From: Micromonospora eburnea
GTDB taxonomy: Bacteria; Actinomycetota; Actinomycetes; Mycobacteriales; Micromonosporaceae
NCBI RefSeq assembly: GCF_900090225.1
Contig: NZ_FMHY01000002.1
Coordinates: 6,448,001 to 6,512,000, forward strand
Direction of reading: 5' to 3'
DNA length: 64,000 bases
Below the pieces are notes generated by a model that ran no database searches, was not told where the DNA came from, and worked only from the letters and a program-made list of their open reading frames with translations. Numbering within the stretch: position 1 is the stretch's first letter; every line of letters begins with the position of its first letter. The translations under genes and the position numbers were made by a program. This document shows, in pieces, positions 59,206 to 64,000 of the stretch.

Positions 59206-59945
59206 AGCGCCTCCCCCAGGTACGCCTCCTGCACGGTGGAGTTGGCCATCACCGTGTCCGGGGTGTCGCAGGCCAGCAGCGCACCGTGGTGCATCACGGC
59301 GATCCGGTCGGCCAGCTCCAGGATCACGTCCATGTGGTGCTCCACCATGAGCACCGATCGCCCACTGTCGCCGGTCAACGACTTGATGACGGCGACCAGC
59401 TCGGGCACGTCCTCGGCGCTCACCCCGGCCATCGGCTCGTCCAACAGCATCACCCGGGGCTCACCGGCGAGCAGCAGGGCGATCTCCAGCTTGCGCTTCT
59501 CGCCGTGGGCCAGGGTGCCGGCTAGCGCCGTACCCCGGTGGGCGAGGCCGACCCGGTCGAGCGCCGCGTCGGCGGCGGCGGCCACCTCCCGGTCGGCCGC
59601 CGCCCGCCGCCACAGCTTCATCGAGCCACCCCGGTGCGCCTGTACGGCGAGCCGGACGTTCTCCCGGACCGTCAGCGAGCCGAACACCGAGGACGCCTGG
59701 AAGGTACGTCCCAGCCCGAGGCGGGCCCGCCGGTGCGGGGGAAGGGCGGTGACGTCCTCCCCGTCCAGCAGGACCCGGCCCTCGGTGGGTCGACGCAGGC
59801 CGGTGATCAGGTTGAACAGGGAGGTCTTGCCGGCGCCGTTCGGCCCGATCACGCCGAGGAACTCGCCGGGCGCAAGGTCGAAATGAACGTTGTCGACGAT
59901 GGCGACCTCACCGATCCGCCAGGTCAGACCGTGGGTGGCGAGCAC
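59202..59945 (-). CDS. livG: Branched-chain amino-acid ABC transporter ATP-binding protein LivG
   Basis: This 247-residue ATPase has Walker A VIGPNGAGKTS, GRTFQASSVFGSLTVREN, an altered signature LAHGEKRKLE in place of LSGGQ (common in LivG) and Walker B VMLLDEPMAGVS. It starts at GTG 59943-59945, 3 bp after the livK stop. Confidence 0.94.
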   Translation of the reverse strand: MLATHGLTWRIGEVAIVDNVHFDLAPGEFLGVIGPNGAGKTSLFNLITGLRRPTEGRVLLDGEDVTALPPHRRARLGLGRTFQASSVFGSLTVRENVRLAVQAHRGGSMKLWRRAAADREVAAAADAALDRVGLAHRGTALAGTLAHGEKRKLEIALLLAGEPRVMLLDEPMAGVSAEDVPELVAVIKSLTGDSGRSVLMVEHHMDVILELADRIAVMHHGALLACDTPDTVMANSTVQEAYLGEAL

Positions 59946-59948
59946 GGG

Positions 59949-61145
59949 TCAGCCCTTCATCTGGGTGACGGGCGGCGCGCTCTCGTCACCGGTCAGGCTC
60001 TTCTGCACGGTCGCCGTGAACTCGGTGCCGCTGCCGGCGAGCTTGGCCTGGTACATCGGCTGGAGCAACGCGTGGTCTTCGGGCCGGATGGCCATCTGGC
60101 CCTTGACGCTGTCGAACTGCCAGCCTTCGAGGGCCTTGACCATCTTGTCGACGTCGTCGCCGCCCTCCTGCACGGCGCGGACGACCATCTGGGCGGCGGC
60201 GAAGCCGTCCGGGTGGAACAGGTCGACGGTGCCGACCTTGGCCTTCAGCGCCTTGGCGGCCTCGGTGTCGCTGGCCCCGTCGAAGTAGTGCGACAGGAAG
60301 GAGATCTTGCTGCCGGCGGCGCCGAAGGTGGGCCAGGAGGCGCGGATGTCCAGGCCGGTGACGACCGTGGTGGAGGCGAGTACGCCCTGCTGGTCGAGGG
60401 TCTGCCACATGGCCGGGGCGGTGGTGCCGGCCCAGGCGACGAAGAGCAGGTCTGGCTTGGCGGCCTTGATCTGGCTGGCGAACGGGGTGAACTCGGTGGC
60501 GCTGGCCGGGGCCCGGACGCTGCTCACGTTCGCGCCGGCACCACCGATCACCGCCTTGACGGCGGCCTCGTTGGCGTCGCCGAACGCGCCGTCCTGGGCG
60601 AAGACGACGACCTTCTTGCCGGTGGCGTCGCCGATGAAGGACTTGGCGGTCACCACGTCCTGGTACGACTGCCGGCCCGAGCGGAACGTGTACTTGTTCG
60701 CCCCGGTGACCGCGTCGGTGGCGGCCGGCCCGGAGATGAAGAGGACCTTGTTCTGCGCGGCGATCGGGGCGACCTGGAGGGCCACGCCGGAGGCGGTGGA
60801 GCCCCCGATGATCTTCGTACCCTTGCCGATCAGGTCCTTGGCCGCGGAGACCGCCTTCGCCGGGTCCCCCGCGTCGTCGACCTCGGTCAGCTCGATCTTC
60901 CGGTCACCGACCTTGCCGGTGCCCTTGGTGGCAAAGTCGAGGCCGGCCTTGAAGCCCTCGATGTACTGCTTGCCGTAGCTGGCCAGCGGCCCGGACTGGG
61001 AATACACCAGACCGACCTTGACCGGTGCGGCGTCGCCGCCGCCGGACGCGGTGTCCTGCGGGCTGCCACAGGCCGTGGCGGCCATCGCGGCCGCCATCAT
61101 CGTGGCGGCGGAGAGGAACACCCGTCGCGTGTGCCGGATCGTCAT
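59949..61145 (-). CDS. livK: Branched-chain amino-acid-type substrate-binding lipoprotein
   Basis: This 398-residue type I periplasmic-binding-fold protein has a lipobox ATAC near residue 25 and the family start APVKVGLVYSQSGPLASYG. It delivers substrate to LivHM. Related proteins also bind amides, urea and aromatic acids, so leucine/isoleucine/valine is only the default guess. ATG 61143-61145 has GGAG upstream. It is the first gene of the operon. Confidence 0.9.
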   Translation of the reverse strand: MTIRHTRRVFLSAATMMAAAMAATACGSPQDTASGGGDAAPVKVGLVYSQSGPLASYGKQYIEGFKAGLDFATKGTGKVGDRKIELTEVDDAGDPAKAVSAAKDLIGKGTKIIGGSTASGVALQVAPIAAQNKVLFISGPAATDAVTGANKYTFRSGRQSYQDVVTAKSFIGDATGKKVVVFAQDGAFGDANEAAVKAVIGGAGANVSSVRAPASATEFTPFASQIKAAKPDLLFVAWAGTTAPAMWQTLDQQGVLASTTVVTGLDIRASWPTFGAAGSKISFLSHYFDGASDTEAAKALKAKVGTVDLFHPDGFAAAQMVVRAVQEGGDDVDKMVKALEGWQFDSVKGQMAIRPEDHALLQPMYQAKLAGSGTEFTATVQKSLTGDESAPPVTQMKG

Positions 61146-61195
61146 TGCGACTCCAGGTGAGGACAGGGGGACTCAGTTGTCGGCTCACGCTAGAA

Positions 61196-61205
61196 GTGAC
61201 GTCAC
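61196..61205. promoter_or_regulatory. GTGACGTCAC palindrome upstream of livK
   Basis: A perfect 10-bp palindrome lies 50 bp upstream of the livK start. It could be an operator for a dimeric regulator. I find no clear -10/-35 pair near it, so it stays tentative. Confidence 0.25.
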
Positions 61206-61370
61206 CCACGAGCTATGTGGCCGAAGCACACAAGTAATCCACGAAGGGTAGTCCGGCGTTACAACCGCCCGACTCCGGTGGCTGACTCCCCCCGATCCCG
61301 GTGGCCGCTGGCACCACCCGCGGGCAGACGGCTGTGTCGCACCCCGCCACCGGCCGGACCCCGGACACGG

Positions 61371-61406
61371 AACGCTCCGGGCACCGCGTGCGGCGCCCGG
61401 AGCGTT
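61371..61406 (-). terminator. Terminator of the surface-protein gene
   Basis: A perfect 12-bp stem (AACGCTCCGGGC/GCCCGGAGCGTT, arms 61371-61382 and 61395-61406) with a 12-nt loop lies 12 bp after the stop of the sortase-anchored protein gene. Confidence 0.7.
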
Positions 61407-61418
61407 TCGGCGTACGGG

Positions 61419-62786
61419 TCAGAGCCGGATGCGCGCCTTGCGACGCAGCCGGCTGAGTCCGACCAGCAGGCTGCCGGCGGCCAGCAGGCTGCCAGCCACC
61501 CCGAAGGTCTGGGCGAGGTTGCTGCCGGTGGTCGGCAGGCGACCCTCCCCGCCTTCGTGACCTTCGTGCTTCCGGTGATCGAACTTGCCGCCACGGATAC
61601 AGATGGTGACGGTGTCCGGGGCGGAGACCACGGTCCGGTGGTCGAACTCGCCGATCGCCCGGGAGGTGTCGACCACCTTGCCCCGCTTGACGTCAGCCTC
61701 GGTCACCACGTACGGCTTGACGGCGTGGCAGTCGGTGCCGGCACCCGGAGCCAGCGTGGTGCGGTCGCAGACCACCTGCCCGGCGTGCGGATCGTCGACC
61801 TTGACGTGGGTGAGCTTCACCGTGCCGGTGTTGGTGACCCGGAAGGTGTAGAAGATCTTGTCACCCTTCTCCGCGAAGCCGTCGTCCGCGCACTTGTCCC
61901 GGCACTCCGACTCCCCCTCGACCCGGGCCTTCTCGTCGATCGAGAGGCTGGCCCGCACCGACTCTGTGTGCACGGTGAACCTCGCCGGGTTGGACGTCAC
62001 CGTCTCCTTGCCGAACCTGCCGGTCGCGCGGGCGGTGTTGACGATCTCGCCCTCGGCCACGTCCCCCGTCGTGACGGTGTACGTGCCGGTGCAGGTGGTG
62101 CTCTTACCCGGAGCGAGTGACCCGGCCTGGCAGGTGATACCGGTCACCTTGTCGTCGGTGACGGCGATCCTGGTGATCGGCGTGCTCGTACCGGTGCTCT
62201 CGTTCTTCACCGTGTAGGTGTAGGTGACCCTGTCACCGGCGTCGAGATCACTGGTCGGCGTACCCGTCTTGGTCAACGCCAACTTCGGGTTGGGCTTCTC
62301 GCCCGAGGCGGGGCAGGTGTGGCTGAGCTCGAAGTGCCGGTCGTCGTCACCCGTCACGGCGGCGCTGCCGGCGGTGAGGGTCCAGCCGGCCGGCAGCCGG
62401 ATCCACGCCTTGCTGGTGCCCATGTTGTTGGCGATGGCGCTGGTCGAGGTCGGCGTGCCGGTGATGTTCGCCGTCCGGATACCACCAGGCGTGCTGAAGG
62501 TCAGATGGAGCGACCCGAACTCTTCCGCGGGCGGGTGGCTACCGGGCAGGACGAACACCCAGACGTCCTGGTTCTGGAAGGGTCCGCCGCCGAGGTTGTC
62601 GTCGCATTCATGGCTGCTGAACCCGGCCGCCGTCGTCGGGACGTTTCCCGGGTTGATGCTGATCGTCGGATCAGCGGCGAGGGCCGGCGAACCGCCCACC
62701 AGCAGCAGTGCGCCCGCCATGAGGCCGATGGCACCCAGCAACGCGCCAGCGCCCATCCGGCCGTGCGGCGCAGAGGTCGTTCTCAT
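61419..62786 (-). CDS. Sortase-anchored surface protein with DUF11-like repeats
   Basis: This 455-residue protein has a secretion signal (about 1-35, LMAGALLLVGGSPALA), an N-terminal beta domain and two DUF11/conserved-repeat domains starting near DAGDRVTYTYTVKNEST and EKGDKIFYTFRVTNTGT. The C-terminal sorting signal is LPTTG (417-421), then a hydrophobic segment and the tail RRKARIRL. A His/Glu/Gly-rich linker (HRKHEGHEGGEG) precedes it. ATG 62784-62786 is preceded by AGGGGA. It is probably linked covalently to peptidoglycan by a sortase encoded elsewhere. Confidence 0.88.
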   Translation of the reverse strand: MRTTSAPHGRMGAGALLGAIGLMAGALLLVGGSPALAADPTISINPGNVPTTAAGFSSHECDDNLGGGPFQNQDVWVFVLPGSHPPAEEFGSLHLTFSTPGGIRTANITGTPTSTSAIANNMGTSKAWIRLPAGWTLTAGSAAVTGDDDRHFELSHTCPASGEKPNPKLALTKTGTPTSDLDAGDRVTYTYTVKNESTGTSTPITRIAVTDDKVTGITCQAGSLAPGKSTTCTGTYTVTTGDVAEGEIVNTARATGRFGKETVTSNPARFTVHTESVRASLSIDEKARVEGESECRDKCADDGFAEKGDKIFYTFRVTNTGTVKLTHVKVDDPHAGQVVCDRTTLAPGAGTDCHAVKPYVVTEADVKRGKVVDTSRAIGEFDHRTVVSAPDTVTICIRGGKFDHRKHEGHEGGEGRLPTTGSNLAQTFGVAGSLLAAGSLLVGLSRLRRKARIRL

Positions 62787-63106
62787 GCATATCCCCTGTG
62801 TCGTGGATTGTTGACACGGGAGAAACGACCACATCACGGACATGTCACCGCGTATCAGGCCCTAGTCCCTCAAAAGGATGATGTTCCTCATTTTCTGCGC
62901 CCGACCGGGCCGCGGTCACCATCGTGGTCGGCCGGACGCGGGCAGCGTCGGTCCACCGTCGACCGGCGAACCGCCGCGCACCGTCGAGGCCGGTCGCCAA
63001 CCCCGGAGCCGAACACGACCCTCCGCTTTCGACGTGTCGCAGCCTGTTGCGGTTGTTGGTGCAGGTACGGCAGGATCGGACCCGCCGAACAACCGGAGCC
63101 CCCACC
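62787..63106. other. Divergent spacer between the surface-protein and GntR genes
   Basis: This 320-bp region has no convincing gene. It holds the start region of the minus-strand surface-protein gene and the promoter candidate for the plus-strand GntR gene listed separately. TTGACA on the plus strand near 62812 lacks a -10 partner. Confidence 0.5.
63047..63076 (+). promoter_or_regulatory. Candidate promoter of the GntR gene (-35 TTGCGG, 18 bp, -10 CAGGAT)
   Basis: TTGCGG (63047-63052) and CAGGAT (63071-63076) are 18 bp apart and would start transcription near 63083, about 24 nt before the ATG, leaving room only for the GGAG ribosome-binding site. Match to consensus is moderate. Confidence 0.4.
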
Positions 63107-63337
63107 ATGCCCACAGCCGAAGCGCCGTACCGCCGGATCGCCAACGACCTCGCCGCGCAGATCAGGGGCGGAGAGCTGAAGCCCGGCGACAAGCTGCCCT
63201 CGACCCGCGAGCTTGCCGAGGTACATGGCGTCCACATGAACACGGCCTACCGTGCAATGCCCCTGCCGCACGATCGCGAACTGATCACCGGCCAGCCCGG
63301 CCGCGGCACCTGCGCCGCCGAGCGCTCCGGGCGGTAA
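63107..63337 (+). CDS. Stand-alone GntR winged-helix regulator (76 aa)
   Basis: This 76-residue protein is only the GntR DNA-binding domain: YRRIANDLAAQIRGGELKPG, DKLPSTRELAEVHGVHMNTAYRAM and LITGQPGRGT. No effector domain follows; the stop comes a few residues after the wing. Such short GntR proteins occur in actinomycetes and may act as simple repressors. The start is ATG 63107; the frame is open upstream through non-coding sequence. Confidence 0.8.
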   Translation: MPTAEAPYRRIANDLAAQIRGGELKPGDKLPSTRELAEVHGVHMNTAYRAMPLPHDRELITGQPGRGTCAAERSGR

Positions 63338-63356
63338 GGCTCTCGCCCCCTTTGGA

Positions 63357-63418
63357 TCTGATGCCGTAAACGAATAACACCCTCATCCGAGCGCGCAAGA
63401 TTCGTTTGCGCCATCAGA
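63357..63418. promoter_or_regulatory. 19-bp inverted repeat in the spacer before the SARP gene
   Basis: Arms 63357-63375 and 63400-63418 (TCTGATG, then AAACGAAT cores) match at 17 of 19 positions with a 24-nt spacer. The sequence is less GC-rich than its surroundings. It could be an operator for the GntR protein just upstream, or a terminator. Confidence 0.5.
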
Positions 63419-63626
63419 ACCTAAAGGGCCCGACGAGCGCAACTCGCCCACGCGGCCGAACCGACGAAGCCCGCTCATATCGCCGGCCGGCCGACCCGCC
63501 CAACAGGAATCCCGGTTGCGGGAAGGCCCCACAGCCACAGTTATTACATCGACGAACGTCACCACGCGAAGGTGAATAATGGCGTACTGTGAGTCGGGGA
63601 TCACACAGCCAGCGGGGAGACACTGG

Positions 63627-64000
63627 ATGCTTCTGCGACTCCTTGGTCCGGTGGAATTGGGCAGTGATAACCGGTCGGTGAACCTGGGCGGGACACGCCA
63701 ACGAATCGTCCTCGCGGTACTCGCTCTCAACACCAACCGTATTGTCCCGGTGAACCAGCTCATCGACGCGGTGTGGAGCACGGAGCCGCCAAGCACCGCC
63801 CGCAGCCAGATCCAGATCTGCATCTCCGCGCTGCGCCGCCTGTTCGACGAAGTCGGCCGCCCCGACGCCATCAGCACCCGTCCGCCGGGCTACCTCCTCC
63901 AGTTGGACCCCGCAGACGTGGACAGCCTCCGGTTCGCGGCGCTGACGGCCGACGCCCGGCGACAGGCCGACGCGGGGGCAAAGGCCCAGGCCGCCGAGAC
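63627..64000 (+). CDS. SARP/BTAD family transcriptional activator, N-terminal part (cut by window end)
   Basis: The first 124 codons are present. They encode an OmpR-type winged helix (MLLRLLGPVELGSDNRSVNL, QRIVLAVLALNTNRIVPVNQL, LIDAVWSTEPPSTARSQ) and the start of a BTAD domain (DSLRFAALTADARRQ). ATG 63627 follows GGGGAGA. Such proteins (AfsR/DnrI/RedD type) often switch on secondary-metabolite clusters. The 289-bp spacer upstream is comparatively AT-rich. Confidence 0.88.
   Translation, partial: MLLRLLGPVELGSDNRSVNLGGTRQRIVLAVLALNTNRIVPVNQLIDAVWSTEPPSTARSQIQICISALRRLFDEVGRPDAISTRPPGYLLQLDPADVDSLRFAALTADARRQADAGAKAQAAE

Overview
This window comes from a high-GC actinobacterial chromosome, most likely a Micromonosporaceae member (Micromonospora-like). 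The grounds are the very GC-rich coding sequence, frequent GTG/TTG starts, 4-bp ATGA/GTGA gene overlaps, the actinobacterial order tRNA-Thr, tRNA-Met, rpmG, hadA, hadB, tRNA-Trp, secE, nusG, rplK, rplA, and intergenic GTCCCC...TTAACGCC hairpins of a kind I recall from Micromonosporaceae. Assignment below family level is inference. No CRISPR array, intact insertion sequence or prophage was seen.

Layout. Positions 1-9.1 kb (minus strand) hold the transcription/translation block: the 5' part of rpoB with its own promoter, rplL-rplJ with an L10-type leader, an ABC exporter pair between the two ribosomal-protein operons, rplA-rplK, nusG, secE, four tRNAs (Tyr lies further on at 12.9 kb), hadAB and rpmG. 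At 9.1-13 kb are a membrane GAF-GGDEF-EAL protein, a 52-residue secreted or membrane peptide, and a degraded-looking small membrane frame next to tRNA-Tyr. At 13-16 kb are yajQ, an MFS transporter and htpX.

Positions 16.3-28.1 kb hold a reduced complex-I locus on the minus strand (nuoB, nuoC, nuoH, nuoI-N). It lacks nuoA, nuoD, nuoE, nuoF and nuoG and is broken into three blocks by an ester-cyclase-like gene, a glutathionyl-hydroquinone-reductase-like gene and a glucose-dehydrogenase-like gene. The last two lie on the opposite strand. An ECF sigma factor with a translationally coupled membrane partner follows (28.2-30.0 kb). Next come a sphingosine-phosphate-lyase-like decarboxylase coupled to a GPH-family transporter, an alkyltransferase-like repair protein, proB-proA, a TPR-like protein and an alpha-toroid protein.

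Positions 37.7-48.1 kb carry a conserved actinobacterial neighbourhood: moeZ, two tandem DUF3152 metalloprotease-like proteins, an alpha/beta hydrolase, a 972-residue disordered repeat protein, a TetR regulator, a DUF3107 protein and a DEAD-box helicase. At 48.3-56.4 kb are a Methyltransf_32-like methyltransferase, an XRE regulator, a YtkA-like protein with a CopZ-like chaperone, a RecQ helicase fused to a phosphoribosyltransferase-like domain, a membrane-anchored SARP/BTAD regulator and a lipoprotein. At 56.5-61.1 kb is a complete five-gene branched-chain amino-acid ABC operon (livK-G-F-H-M). The window ends with a sortase-anchored surface protein, a stand-alone GntR winged helix and the start of a SARP regulator, which could mark the edge of a regulated gene cluster to the right.

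Notable structure outside genes includes three copies of a GTCCCC...TTAACGCC palindrome (one supplies the last codons of a gene), two copies of a GATCAACTC palindrome, other long hairpins, and many perfect stem-loop terminators. The clearest leads are the fragmented, NuoD-less complex-I locus, the RecQ-phosphoribosyltransferase fusion, the membrane-tethered SARP, the lyase-transporter pair and the palindrome families.
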